Origin: Pseudohongiella sp. | GTDB taxonomy: Bacteria; Pseudomonadota; Gammaproteobacteria; Pseudomonadales; Pseudohongiellaceae | Direction: 5' to 3' | DNA: 46,860 nucleotides | Assembly (NCBI GenBank): GCA_030696315.1 | Contig: JAUYSM010000022.1 | Coordinates: 1-46,860, forward strand | Shown here: one piece after another, positions 1 through 8,669 of the stretch | Numbering within the stretch: position 1 is the stretch's first letter | Layout of the letters: the number at the start of each line of letters is the position of its first letter | Translations under genes and position numbers: made by a program | The notes under the pieces: generated by a model | What the model was told of the DNA's origin: nothing | The model's input: only the letters and a program-made list of their open reading frames with translations | Databases searched by the model: none

Positions 1-410
1 CTGCGCTCCGCTCGCTCAAGTGCGTACTCCCAGATATCCCAGGACACTTTTGCGTCTTCGCTCAGCTGCTCGTAGCTGAACGTGGATCGCATCTCGGCAA
101 CACTGTTGCGCCGCCACTCTAGCAAACGATCCATCGCCGCCTCTGACACATCATCGAGCTTGTCGTAGTCGGTTTTATCACCTAGGCGCGTACGACGCTG
201 CGGACTGAAACTCAATTCCGCAGTGAACTGCTCATCCAGCCAAGCGGTCAGTCGCTGAGACTCTGTAGTCTCTTCGTTGACTGCCGCTTGTGTAAGCGGT
301 GATTCCGCAGATGCTGCTGCATCGCTGGCCAGTGACTGTTGCGGAGCTTCCGGCTCGGAACACCCGGCTATTGCCAACACGATGGCAAGCGCCAATAGCG
401 ATTTTTTCAT
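1..410 (-). CDS. DUF885-family lipoprotein, 3' end outside window
   Basis: I translated this open frame directly: it runs without a stop from an ATG at 410 to the left edge (136 codons). It begins MKKSLLALAIVLAIAGCSE, a lipoprotein signal peptide with the lipobox IAGC. The mature part has a Ser/Ala/Glu-rich linker and then a segment (LTAWLDEQF..., SFSPQRRTRLGDKTDYDKLDD) typical of the N-terminus of DUF885 proteins, a family of secreted, probably metallopeptidase-like proteins. A second ATG at 416 is possible, but the GGGA upstream is better spaced for 410. It lies 57 bp downstream of the M20 peptidase on the same strand, so the two may be co-transcribed and both act on peptides outside the cytoplasm. 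The substrate is unknown. Confidence 0.75.
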   Translation of the reverse strand, partial: MKKSLLALAIVLAIAGCSEPEAPQQSLASDAAASAESPLTQAAVNEETTESQRLTAWLDEQFTAELSFSPQRRTRLGDKTDYDKLDDVSEAAMDRLLEWRRNSVAEMRSTFSYEQLSEDAKVSWDIWEYALERAER

Positions 411-467
411 GATCATGGTTTCCCGATATCAGTATTCAATTTGGAAAGACACGCCAGTTCCGTCAAC

Positions 468-1880
468 TCAGTTGGCACCAGCCAACCGCTCAACGATGTC
501 GTAGTTTGCGCGCACAAACCGATACAGCTCGGCCTCAATAATACGCTCCTGGTCACTGTGAGCACCAAAACCCAAAGGGCCATCTTCAGCATCTATCGCC
601 GGGCCAATGCCGTAGCAGTTAATGCCTTTGGCACGCAGATATGCCATATCGGTAGCACCCGTGCTCATGGTCGGGATGACGGTTGCGCCATAAATCTCTT
701 GCATAACCTGCTCGATCACCCGGAACGCATCGGTATCCAGCGGCGTGGAAGCGCCAGGTCGCGTGTTTCGGGATGCCCAGTTCACAGCGATACCTTCATC
801 GTTGATGACCTCACGCAAGGCGCTGATGAATTGCTCGGGATCTTCATCGGGCAACAAGCGCACGTCCAGGGTTGCAGTCACTTCCGACGGAATCACATTC
901 ACGCGATATCCGCCATTTACGATGGTTGGCGAAATGGTGCTGAACAGCACAGCGGCGTTGCGTGGCTCATTGGATTTCATCCAGGCCAGCGCCGCTCTGC
1001 CTTCCGCAGAACCCGGGTTAAGCATGGCTCGATATCGCGCAGCCGCTTCCGGAGAAGAAACCGATGCCATGCGTGAGAAATACGATGTGGTGGTATCACT
1101 CAGACGAATCGGCGGTTGCCAATCCGCAGCCGCTGCAATGGCCTTGGACATGTGTACTAATGCGTTGCTTTCCAATGGCACGGAGCCATGGCCGGCAATA
1201 CCCGTGCTGGTCAAGGTAATGGCGCGCGGTAGCTTTTCAACTGTTTGTACGCCTGCATAATGCACCTGCCCCCCTTGACGCACGACGCTGCCGCCTTCCG
1301 CAATGCAGTGCTCCGCGTCAATCGCATCAAAATGCTGCTCGGTCATAAACTGGATGCCAATCTGTGTTGCGCCTTCTTCACCGGATTCGGCAAGAAAAAT
1401 CACATCACGATCCAGTTCAACGCCCTGACGTTTGAGCATCAGCATGGTCATCAGACTGGCAACCACATTGTCTTTGTCATCCACCGTGCCCCGGCCATAA
1501 ATCCAGCCACCATCACGCTCAGCGCTATACGGTGGGAACACCCATTTGCTGGGGTCGGTATTCACCGTGTCCTGATGCGCCATCATCAGCAGAGGACGTT
1601 TGCTGCCATTGCCACGCAGACGCGCAACAACATTGGGACGATTGGGATCGAGGGAAAACACTTCAACTTCAATACCTTCCTGCTGCAAAACCGACACCAG
1701 ATAATCCGACAGTGGCTTTTCAACGCCTGGGGGATCTGCCGTGTCCATGCGCACGATGGCCTGAAAATGTCTCAGGGTTTCTTCATCGATAGCCGCCCAG
1801 TCGGTTTGTTGCGCCTGGGTTGAGGTGGTACTGATCAGCAGGGCGGCAATGGCCGCAGACAATCGATTGAGTTTGCGCAC
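468..1880 (-). CDS. secreted M20-family metallopeptidase
   Basis: The protein has the M20 di-zinc peptidase pattern: HQD in the LLMMAHQDTVN segment, GRGTVDDKDN with the bridging Asp, ESGEEG with the general base and a ligand Glu, and a C-terminal GAHSDQE with the last ligand His. It resembles the carboxypeptidase Ss1/PM20D1-like branch (about 470 residues). I place the start at GTG 1880, giving VRKLNRLSAAIAALLISTTSTQA as a signal peptide, because AGGAGA lies 6 bp upstream; the longer frame from 1943 adds residues without such a site. The expected role is periplasmic hydrolysis of peptides or N-acyl amino acids. It follows the DUF4097 gene by about 90 bp on the same strand. Confidence 0.88.
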   Translation of the reverse strand: MRKLNRLSAAIAALLISTTSTQAQQTDWAAIDEETLRHFQAIVRMDTADPPGVEKPLSDYLVSVLQQEGIEVEVFSLDPNRPNVVARLRGNGSKRPLLMMAHQDTVNTDPSKWVFPPYSAERDGGWIYGRGTVDDKDNVVASLMTMLMLKRQGVELDRDVIFLAESGEEGATQIGIQFMTEQHFDAIDAEHCIAEGGSVVRQGGQVHYAGVQTVEKLPRAITLTSTGIAGHGSVPLESNALVHMSKAIAAAADWQPPIRLSDTTTSYFSRMASVSSPEAAARYRAMLNPGSAEGRAALAWMKSNEPRNAAVLFSTISPTIVNGGYRVNVIPSEVTATLDVRLLPDEDPEQFISALREVINDEGIAVNWASRNTRPGASTPLDTDAFRVIEQVMQEIYGATVIPTMSTGATDMAYLRAKGINCYGIGPAIDAEDGPLGFGAHSDQERIIEAELYRFVRANYDIVERLAGAN

Positions 1881-1969
1881 GGATCTTCTCCTGGAAGGGT
1901 ATTGAGGCTTCAGTTTTGATGACCGAAGCCTACACCGCTCCATGCAGTGTGTCCATGCGCGCGCAGCCC

Positions 1970-2947
1970 TCAGTTACCTCGAACTTCAATAGCGCCACTG
2001 ACGGTTGTCAACTCAACAGAACCATTACCCTGGCCGGTGGTAAATTGCAGACTGCGACCCGGGCCATATTGAGGCCGTACCGCCTGGTCATTGCTGATGC
2101 CGTTGTCAATTCGACTGCCAACGCTGGTGCGCAGATTAAAACGGGCATCAATATCTCTATCAAGACGCAACTCGATTTGTCCACTGACGCTGCTGCCATT
2201 GATACGCGGCGACATGGAGTTGAGAACACGAATCGCCAATTGACCGTTTATCCCGTCAAACTCCAGCAACTGCGCGCCATTCAGCGTTGCGTCGACCTCA
2301 CCGTTGACCATGCTCATGCGGACTTCTTCCGCTGCGCTATCAATCTCCATAGAGCCATTAACAGTGCTGGCATTAAGCCTTCCGGCGGAGCCACTGTCGC
2401 TGATTTCGCCGTTAACCGTTTGCAAACTGACGCGACCACGAAGGTTGCTGCTGTTAATGGGGCCGTTGACAGTTTTTAGTTCAACAACACCACCCAGATC
2501 GGCAGCATCAATCTCACCATTCACTGTAGTTACCTTTGCTCCGCCTAGAATGCCTGCAATTTGTACCTCGGCGTTAACGCCCGAAAATTCAATATCGCTA
2601 TTGGCTGGAACGATAAACTCCAGATCATTACCGTCTTCGTTTCTCCAGCCCCGCACGGAGCGCGGCATCAGTACCACAAAGCGTGTAAAACCATTGGCAG
2701 ATTCCAGCTCAAAACCTTCGGCCAGTTCATCGAGCAAGCCTTTAACCACAAATGTGTTATCCGCGCCGGCTCGAATACGAACCTCACCGCGCATTGCTTC
2801 TATCGTAATTTTTTCGTTGACACTGACCTGACGGGTTTCATCGATGGCCTGCTGATCCTGGGCAGCGAGGACATCTTGTGCCAGCAGCATCAACATGACA
2901 CTGGCCAGCATTAACAGTGCGGCTGTCAGATTTATAATCGCTTTCAT
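1970..2947 (-). CDS. secreted DUF4097-type beta-repeat protein of the ECF operon
   Basis: A 325-residue protein with an N-terminal signal peptide or anchor (hydrophobic to about residue 28, ending VLA-AQ). The middle is a run of short repeats in which a VNG motif (TVNGEID, TVNGPIN, TVNGEIS, TVNGSME, MVNGEVD, then GINGQLA) recurs about every 19 residues. This is the beta-strand repeat of the DUF4097/DUF4098 adhesin-like family, which probably forms a right-handed beta-solenoid. Its ATG overlaps the stop of the anti-sigma gene (ATGA), so the two are translationally coupled. In other bacteria such proteins often accompany ECF sigma/anti-sigma pairs and are thought to act at the envelope. The molecular function is unknown. 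Confidence 0.8.
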   Translation of the reverse strand: MKAIINLTAALLMLASVMLMLLAQDVLAAQDQQAIDETRQVSVNEKITIEAMRGEVRIRAGADNTFVVKGLLDELAEGFELESANGFTRFVVLMPRSVRGWRNEDGNDLEFIVPANSDIEFSGVNAEVQIAGILGGAKVTTVNGEIDAADLGGVVELKTVNGPINSSNLRGRVSLQTVNGEISDSGSAGRLNASTVNGSMEIDSAAEEVRMSMVNGEVDATLNGAQLLEFDGINGQLAIRVLNSMSPRINGSSVSGQIELRLDRDIDARFNLRTSVGSRIDNGISNDQAVRPQYGPGRSLQFTTGQGNGSVELTTVSGAIEVRGN

Positions 2948-3483
2948 TGCTCGTTCTCCATCCAGATTAAATTGTTGGTATCAAGCGAGCTGACCAATTG
3001 CAGGTACTCGACTTGTTGTTGATAAATGCCCTGCATCTGCGCCAGCAACGCGGGCTCTTCGGGGTAGTAATAAAGCGCGCCCTGCACTTCACTGATGGCC
3101 TGATCCCAGACAGCCATTTGATATTGCCAATTGCCAAGGTCAGCACTGACCTGGCCCAGACTGTTTATCCGTTCGGCCTTGATTGACTCATAAGTCGCCA
3201 CAATCTGTTGATCTGCCGGAATCTGCAAGAAGTCACCTGATTGAGTGCTCTGACCCGGATTCAGACCCATCTCACCCCACCAAAGCGCACCTACCAGCGC
3301 CAAGGCAAACATGGCGGCCCATCGACTGCCCGTGAAAAAGTGCGGTGCCGGACGCTGTTGTTCCTGACTGACCTGCGCTTGCTCGTCCAGTCTGAGCTCA
3401 ATACCTGCCCAAAGATCACGCTGGGGCGCAATCTCGCGGGGCAAACTATTTATGATCTGATCAAGCTCGTTATCAGTCTTCAC
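2944..3483 (-). CDS. putative membrane anti-sigma factor
   Basis: A 179-residue protein with an acidic N-terminal cytoplasmic part (MKTDNELDQIINSLPREIAPQRDLW, similar to the start of many ECF anti-sigma factors). It has one membrane helix around residues 54-73 (RWAAMFALALVGALWWGEMG) and a periplasmic C-terminal part predicted to be mostly helical. No zinc-binding HxxxCxxC motif is present, so it is not a ZAS-type anti-sigma factor. Its start lies inside the 3' end of the sigma gene (11 bp overlap) and its stop overlaps the start of the DUF4097 gene. The assignment rests on gene order and topology rather than a strong sequence signature. Confidence 0.7.
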   Translation of the reverse strand: MKTDNELDQIINSLPREIAPQRDLWAGIELRLDEQAQVSQEQQRPAPHFFTGSRWAAMFALALVGALWWGEMGLNPGQSTQSGDFLQIPADQQIVATYESIKAERINSLGQVSADLGNWQYQMAVWDQAISEVQGALYYYPEEPALLAQMQGIYQQQVEYLQLVSSLDTNNLIWMENEQ

Positions 3484-4009
3484 CTAAAATTCCTCTTAAC
3501 AACTGTCGTGCCCGGTGGTACTGCGCCTTGCTGGAGCCTTCCGCTATGCCTAGCATCGCTGCAATTTCTGTGTGCTGATAGCCTTCCAGAGCAAACAACA
3601 CAAACACAGCCTTAGCCTGCGCCGGTAAACGTTGAATGGCCCTCTCCATATCTCTCACTTCAGCGTCGACAACCTTGTGGTCAAGCAGTTGAGCATTATC
3701 GGCGGTAGCTTCAACTTCCTCTGCTTCTACAAAATGCAGCCGCTTGTCCAGGCGCCACACATCAATAGCCGTGCGTGTTGCGATGCTGTGCAGCCAGGTT
3801 GACAGGGAACTGTCACCTTTGAACTCGGGCAGCCGCTGCCAGACCTTGATAAAAATCTCCTGACAAGCATCTTCCGCCTTCTGCACATCGCCCAGCAATC
3901 GCCAGCACACGGCGTAGACCCGTGCTATATGCTGCTGATACAGCACATAAAACGCCTTGCGATCGCCGTTCTGCGCAGAACGTATAACCTGTGTTATCTC
4001 AGCTGACAT
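3473..4009 (-). CDS. ECF-family RNA polymerase sigma factor
   Basis: A 178-residue protein of standard ECF length. Region 2 spans about residues 8-80, with the region 2.2 pattern EDACQEIFIKVWQRLPEFKG and then WLHSIATRTAIDVWR. Region 4 lies around 115-170, with LPAQAKAVFVLFALEGYQHTEIAAMLGI followed by EGSSKAQYHRARQLL, a normal helix-turn-helix. It is the first gene of a minus-strand operon with overlapping anti-sigma and DUF4097 genes, and it probably controls that operon and other envelope genes. The divergent yaeQ gene starts at 4188; the gap holds a long palindrome (4084-4120). The signal it senses cannot be read from the sequence. Confidence 0.93.
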   Translation of the reverse strand: MSAEITQVIRSAQNGDRKAFYVLYQQHIARVYAVCWRLLGDVQKAEDACQEIFIKVWQRLPEFKGDSSLSTWLHSIATRTAIDVWRLDKRLHFVEAEEVEATADNAQLLDHKVVDAEVRDMERAIQRLPAQAKAVFVLFALEGYQHTEIAAMLGIAEGSSKAQYHRARQLLRGILGED

Positions 4010-4083
4010 ATCAAACAGTTCCCGTGTTTGATCATTATGACGGCGGCAACCCGCAGAAGGTTTAAATGCGTAATTTTTAAGTT

Positions 4084-4120
4084 GGGGACGGAGGGATCAA
4101 AATTTGATCCCTCCGTCCCC
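4084..4120. repeat. long palindrome, copy 1 (REP/MITE-like)
   Basis: Two perfectly complementary 17-bp arms (GGGGACGGAGGGATCAA and its complement) are separated by 3 bp. The repeat lies between the divergent sigma-factor and yaeQ starts, where a terminator would not be expected. The same arms recur at 6238-6276 and, shortened, at 12527-12555. Palindromes of this type are dispersed in many Gammaproteobacteria and are often linked to Y1 (RAYT) transposases; no such transposase is in this window. Confidence 0.85.
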
Positions 4121-4187
4121 TACTTAAAAAAGGTATCATCCACGTCAGGAAGTTTATTGTCACCTCATCAAGAGATTTACGCGCGCC

Positions 4188-4733
4188 ATGGCCACTAAAG
4201 CAACTGTATTCAAAGCTGCACTGCAGATTGCAGATATGGATAGGAATTATTATGAAGATCACAGCATCACGCTGGCGCGGCATCCGTCCGAGACTGATGA
4301 GCGCATGATGGTAAGATTGCTGGCTTTTGCGCTGAATGCCCAGGAGTTTCTGGAGTTCGGGCAAGGCATCACCAACGATGAAGAAGCGGATATCTGGAAA
4401 AAAGATCTGACCGGTGTCATCGATTTGTGGATCGATGTCGGCACCCCTGACGAACGGCTGATCCGCAAAGCTTGCGGTCGTTCCGGCGAGGTATGTATTT
4501 ACAGTTACGGCGGTCGCACGGCAGATATCTGGCTTACCCAGAACCTGACTCAGTTTGAACGCCAAAAAAATCTGAAGATTTTTAATCTGGTCAGTGAAGA
4601 GACTCAAGCATTGGCGCAACTTGCGCAACGTACCATGCAACTGCAGGTCATTGTTCAGGATGGTCAGGTCACACTCAGCGATGATCGCAACAGTGTGACC
4701 CTGAATCCTCAGCTGGTCTTTGGCGCGTTATGA
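4188..4733 (+). CDS. yaeQ: YaeQ family protein
   Basis: A 181-residue protein of the normal YaeQ length, recognisable from MATKATVFKAALQIADMDR at the start, the conserved ARHPSETDERMMVRLLAFAL block, and the central segments EADIWKKDLTG and WIDVGTPDERLIRKA. The fold is related to PD-(D/E)XK nucleases, and the E. coli member was once described as an RfaH-like suppressor; its biochemical role is still unclear. The open frame on the opposite strand is a shadow. The gene ends 9 bp from the convergent aspA stop. No clear terminator separates them. Confidence 0.92.
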   Translation: MATKATVFKAALQIADMDRNYYEDHSITLARHPSETDERMMVRLLAFALNAQEFLEFGQGITNDEEADIWKKDLTGVIDLWIDVGTPDERLIRKACGRSGEVCIYSYGGRTADIWLTQNLTQFERQKNLKIFNLVSEETQALAQLAQRTMQLQVIVQDGQVTLSDDRNSVTLNPQLVFGAL

Positions 4734-4742
4734 CAAACCACT

Positions 4743-6185
4743 TTAGCGACGCGACGCCCGGGGATTCACCATATTCTCGGGCGTGAGAATTTCGATCAGC
4801 AAAGACTCCTCAATCAGCCCCTCCTCCCTGACCAGCTCCAGCACTCCGCGCCCGGTTTGCAATGCGATACCTGCAATACGGGTTGCATTGTCATAACCGA
4901 TGTACGGATTAAGCGCAGTGATCAACCCGATTGAATTGTTTACCAGCTCTCGACAACGATCCTCGTTGGCAGTGATGCCCACAATACAACGCTCGCGCAA
5001 CATATCCATAGCCCGGCGCAGCAAACGCATGGACTCAAGAATTTTGTAGGCGATCAAGGGCTCCATCACGTTCAGCTGCAGCTGGCCCGCCTCGGCGGCC
5101 ATGGTGATAGCCAGATCATTACCAATCACTTGATACGCCACCTGATTCACCGCTTCGGGAATCACTGGATTCACCTTACCAGGCATGATGGACGATCCTG
5201 GCTGCTGTGGCGGCAGGTTGATTTCAAACAACCCTGTACGCGGGCCGCTGGACAACAGGCGCAGGTCATTACAAATCTTGGACAGTTTGACAGCAAGACG
5301 CTTGGTCATGCCCGAGAACAACACAAACGCCCCCATATCCGACGTTGCCTCGATCAGATCCGGCGCCAGGCGCATTGGGTGACCACAAATGCGAGTCAGA
5401 TGATTCACCGCCAGCACCGCATAGCGTGGATCTGCATTTAATCCGGTACCGATAGCGGTGCCACCCAGATTGACCTCTCGGAGCAGGTCATACATGCCCG
5501 CTATACGTTCAACATCTTCGCCTAGTGTGGTAGCAAATGCGCCGAACTCCTGACCCAAGGTCATCGGTACGGCATCCTGCAACTGCGTACGTCCCATTTT
5601 TATGATCGATTTAAACTCGTCGCGCTTGCCCGCAAACGCCTGCTGCAGCAAGGTCAGACTGTCTACCAGCTCGGCATGCGACAACTGCAGACCAACACGG
5701 ATAGCTGTGGGGTAAGCATCGTTCGTAGACTGCGACATGTTGACGTCGTTATTGGGGTGCAATTTGCTGTATTCGCCCTTGCCAAACCCAAGGTGTTCCA
5801 AAGCGACATTGGCGATCACTTCGTTGGCATTCATGTTGGTGGAGGTCCCCGCACCACCCTGAATCATGTCCACCACAAACTGGTCGTGAAACTCACCGTT
5901 GATGATGCGATCACACGCCACACAAATGGCATCGAACTTCACATTCTCAAGCTCTCCAATGTCATGGTTGGCAAATGCGGCGGCTTTTTTCACCATGGCA
6001 AGTCCGACAATCAGCTTGGGGAAATGCGCCAACGGCACTCCAGACAAAATGAAGTTTTCTAAGGCCCGCTGAGTCTGAACGCCGTAATAAGCCTCAGATG
6101 GCACAGCCAGTTGACCAAGCAAATCTTTTTCAAAACGGTGAGGTCCCTTGACTACGTCATCCTGGCGCGGAATTGGAATCATCAT
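4743..6185 (-). CDS. aspA: aspartate ammonia-lyase
   Basis: A 480-residue member of the fumarase/aspartase superfamily. The N-terminal RFEKDLLGQLAVPSEAYYGV and QTQRALENF are characteristic of AspA rather than FumC. The superfamily signature GSSIMPGKVNP, which carries the catalytic Ser loop, is intact, as are the GGAGTSTNMNANEV and SQSTNDAYPTA blocks. It catalyses reversible deamination of L-aspartate to fumarate and ammonia in the cytoplasm. Two ATGs lie in tandem at the start (MMIPIPRQDDVVKG) and either could be used. It is transcribed divergently from mrcB across a gap that holds palindrome copy 2. Confidence 0.93.
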   Translation of the reverse strand: MMIPIPRQDDVVKGPHRFEKDLLGQLAVPSEAYYGVQTQRALENFILSGVPLAHFPKLIVGLAMVKKAAAFANHDIGELENVKFDAICVACDRIINGEFHDQFVVDMIQGGAGTSTNMNANEVIANVALEHLGFGKGEYSKLHPNNDVNMSQSTNDAYPTAIRVGLQLSHAELVDSLTLLQQAFAGKRDEFKSIIKMGRTQLQDAVPMTLGQEFGAFATTLGEDVERIAGMYDLLREVNLGGTAIGTGLNADPRYAVLAVNHLTRICGHPMRLAPDLIEATSDMGAFVLFSGMTKRLAVKLSKICNDLRLLSSGPRTGLFEINLPPQQPGSSIMPGKVNPVIPEAVNQVAYQVIGNDLAITMAAEAGQLQLNVMEPLIAYKILESMRLLRRAMDMLRERCIVGITANEDRCRELVNNSIGLITALNPYIGYDNATRIAGIALQTGRGVLELVREEGLIEESLLIEILTPENMVNPRASRR

Positions 6186-6237
6186 GCATGTATCCTGTAA
6201 TGGTCTTGATTTAACAAATTGTGGATGATACTCAAAA

Positions 6238-6276
6238 AGGGGACGGAGGGATCATTTTTTGATCCCTCCGTCCCCT
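6238..6276. repeat. long palindrome, copy 2 (REP/MITE-like)
   Basis: 17-bp complementary arms (AGGGGACGGAGGGATCA and its complement) flank a 5-bp T spacer. The repeat lies between the divergent starts of aspA and mrcB, so again it is not placed as a terminator. It shares 16 bp of arm sequence with copy 1. Confidence 0.85.
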
Positions 6277-6317
6277 AAACTACCAGTTATCCGCGTTATC
6301 TCTCATAATAGCGGCCT

Positions 6318-8669
6318 ATGACTACTTCAAGATCGACTAAAAGACCACGCAAACCCGCTTCCCGGCGGCAAACCAAGCCGTCCAGCAGAATGGGCTGGCT
6401 GATCGGCCGCTTGCTGATTGTGTTGGTGGCAGCAATTGCCATCTGGTGTGTATGGATTGATTACAAAATCCGACGTGACTTCAGCGCCTTGCAGTGGGCG
6501 TTGCCAGCGCGCCTCTATGCACGCCCGGTCGAGCTGTACGCGGGGGCACATCTGTCTGCTGCGGAGCTGACCGACACATTGCAAAGACTCGGCTACCGTG
6601 AGACCAATCAAGTGGCGGGGCCGGGTGAATATAACGCCAATGGCTCCCGCGTCCGGCTGTGGACCCGGGGCTTCAGTTTCTGGGATGGCGATGAACCCAG
6701 CATATATGCAGATATCGACTTTCTGGGACGCCGCATAAACTCACTACGCGGCAATCAGGCGACCGGAGATATTGCGCTTGCACGTCTGGAACCCGTGGAA
6801 ATCGCTCAGATCAATCCCGATACCGGCGAAGATCGCCTGCCATTGGCGCTCAGTGATGTGCCAACCGATCTGGTCAACGCCGTTATTGCTGTTGAAGACC
6901 ACCGCTTCTACAACCATTTTGGTGTTGATCCAATCGGCATCGCCCGCGCCTTTGTTACCAACCTGCGCGCTGGCGGGATTGTTCAGGGCGGCAGCACGCT
7001 GACCCAACAACTGATCAAAAATCTCTACCTGACTGAGGATCAAACGCTACGGCGGAAAATCGAGGAAGCGTTGATGGCGTTGGCGCTGGAGTTGCACTTC
7101 AGTAAAGACGAAATTCTGGGCGCTTACATGAACGAAATTTTCCTGGGTCAGGATGGCAACCGAGCTATTCATGGTTTTGCCTTGGCGGCCGAACATTACT
7201 TTGGGCGACCCTTGGACGAACTCGATCTGGATGAGTTAGCCCTGCTGGCCGGGTTGCCGCGAGGTGCGTCCTATTACCACCCACGTCGCAACCCTCAACG
7301 TGCCACGGACCGACGTAACGTCGTGCTGGCGCAAATGATGAATCAAGGGTTTATCAGTCAGCAGCAAATGGAGCAGGCGCAGAAACAAGAGCTGGGCGTC
7401 TCAGCCAGACCCACGCAGCGTGGCAGCGGCTACCCGGCGTTTATGGATCTGGTACGTGACGACCTGTCCCGCGACTATGACGCGGATGCCTTGCAGACCG
7501 AAGGCCTGCGCATCTTCACTACGCTGGATCTGCGTGTTCAGAACACCATGGAAGCTGCGCTCAATGATGCCGTGGCCGCCGTCGAAGTGCCGACCGCGCC
7601 GGGACAAACGGCAGGTGCGCCACTCGAAGCAGCCATGGTCATTACGGATGCCAGTACGGGCGACATACGCGCAGTCGCCGGCAGCAGACGACCGGGTTAT
7701 ACCGGCTTCAATCGTGCATTGCGCGCGGTACGCCCTGTTGGCTCACTGGTCAAACCTGCTGTCATGCTGACCGCTCTTGAATCTGGACGTTACAACCTGG
7801 CCAGTGTGTTGAATGACTCACCGGTGACCATCAAGCTGGATGGCAACAACACCTGGTCTCCCCGAAACTATGACAATCAGACGTATGGCGATGTGTATCT
7901 CTATGATGCGCTGCAACGCTCTTTAAACCTGGCCACCGTTGATATTGGCATGCAAGTGGGTGTACCGGAGGTTGTGAGCACACTCCGGGAACTGGGTCTT
8001 GCCAGCAATCCACCACCTTACCCTTCGGTTTTGCTGGGTGCAGTCAACATGAGCCCGCTGGACGTGGCGCAAATGTACCAAACTCTTGCCAGCAACGGCT
8101 TCCGTTCACCACTGCGCGCAGTGGAAGCCGTTACAACCGGTACCGGAGAGCGTCTGGCAAGATATGGCATCGAAACCGAACAGGTCGCTGACCCAACCTC
8201 AATGTACTTGCTGGAATGGGCCATGCAAGGTGTATTTGAGCGCGGCACAGCCCGCAACATGATGAGTCGCCTCGACAGAAATCTCCCGCTTGCTGGCAAG
8301 ACCGGCACTACCAACGACCTGCGAGACAGCTGGTTTGCAGGCTACGGCAGCGACCTGGCCGGGGTAGTCTGGCTTGGACATGATGACAACCGCGATACCG
8401 GACTGACAGGTTCGTCAGGCGCACTAAGAGTCTGGACCGACATCATGAGCCGGTTGGATATCCAGCCCAGGCAATCCTTTGCGCCCGCCGATGTGGTGTT
8501 TCAGCGAGTTGCTCAACAAGCAATCCGCACCGGAAACGGTCGCGATTGCAGCGACACAATAATGCTCCCTTTTCGACAAGGGCAAATGCCCGACCCTGCC
8601 ACCAGTTGTGACAATAACGACTCACTACTGGACCGTTTGATTGACCGCGTACGGAATATTCGCCCATGA
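6318..8669 (+). CDS. mrcB: penicillin-binding protein 1B, bifunctional transglycosylase/transpeptidase
   Basis: A 783-residue class A PBP. In order it has a short basic cytoplasmic tail, one membrane helix (about residues 27-47), a UB2H-type region, and a GT51 glycosyltransferase domain with the catalytic Glu in AVEDHRFYNHFG (near residue 193) and GGSTLTQQLIKN. The transpeptidase domain has SxxK in RPVGSLVKP (near 475), SxN in SLNLATVDIG (near 535) and KTG in AGKTGTTND (near 660). The UB2H region is what separates PBP1b from PBP1a. It polymerises lipid II and crosslinks peptidoglycan at the outer face of the inner membrane. Its stop overlaps the start of the following TPR lipoprotein by 4 bp, which suggests coupled expression of an enzyme and its activator. 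Confidence 0.95.
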   Translation: MTTSRSTKRPRKPASRRQTKPSSRMGWLIGRLLIVLVAAIAIWCVWIDYKIRRDFSALQWALPARLYARPVELYAGAHLSAAELTDTLQRLGYRETNQVAGPGEYNANGSRVRLWTRGFSFWDGDEPSIYADIDFLGRRINSLRGNQATGDIALARLEPVEIAQINPDTGEDRLPLALSDVPTDLVNAVIAVEDHRFYNHFGVDPIGIARAFVTNLRAGGIVQGGSTLTQQLIKNLYLTEDQTLRRKIEEALMALALELHFSKDEILGAYMNEIFLGQDGNRAIHGFALAAEHYFGRPLDELDLDELALLAGLPRGASYYHPRRNPQRATDRRNVVLAQMMNQGFISQQQMEQAQKQELGVSARPTQRGSGYPAFMDLVRDDLSRDYDADALQTEGLRIFTTLDLRVQNTMEAALNDAVAAVEVPTAPGQTAGAPLEAAMVITDASTGDIRAVAGSRRPGYTGFNRALRAVRPVGSLVKPAVMLTALESGRYNLASVLNDSPVTIKLDGNNTWSPRNYDNQTYGDVYLYDALQRSLNLATVDIGMQVGVPEVVSTLRELGLASNPPPYPSVLLGAVNMSPLDVAQMYQTLASNGFRSPLRAVEAVTTGTGERLARYGIETEQVADPTSMYLLEWAMQGVFERGTARNMMSRLDRNLPLAGKTGTTNDLRDSWFAGYGSDLAGVVWLGHDDNRDTGLTGSSGALRVWTDIMSRLDIQPRQSFAPADVVFQRVAQQAIRTGNGRDCSDTIMLPFRQGQMPDPATSCDNNDSLLDRLIDRVRNIRP

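Noticed and set aside
4077-4640. 187-codon minus-strand frame
   Set aside because: It is antisense to yaeQ, and its protein has no recognisable family.
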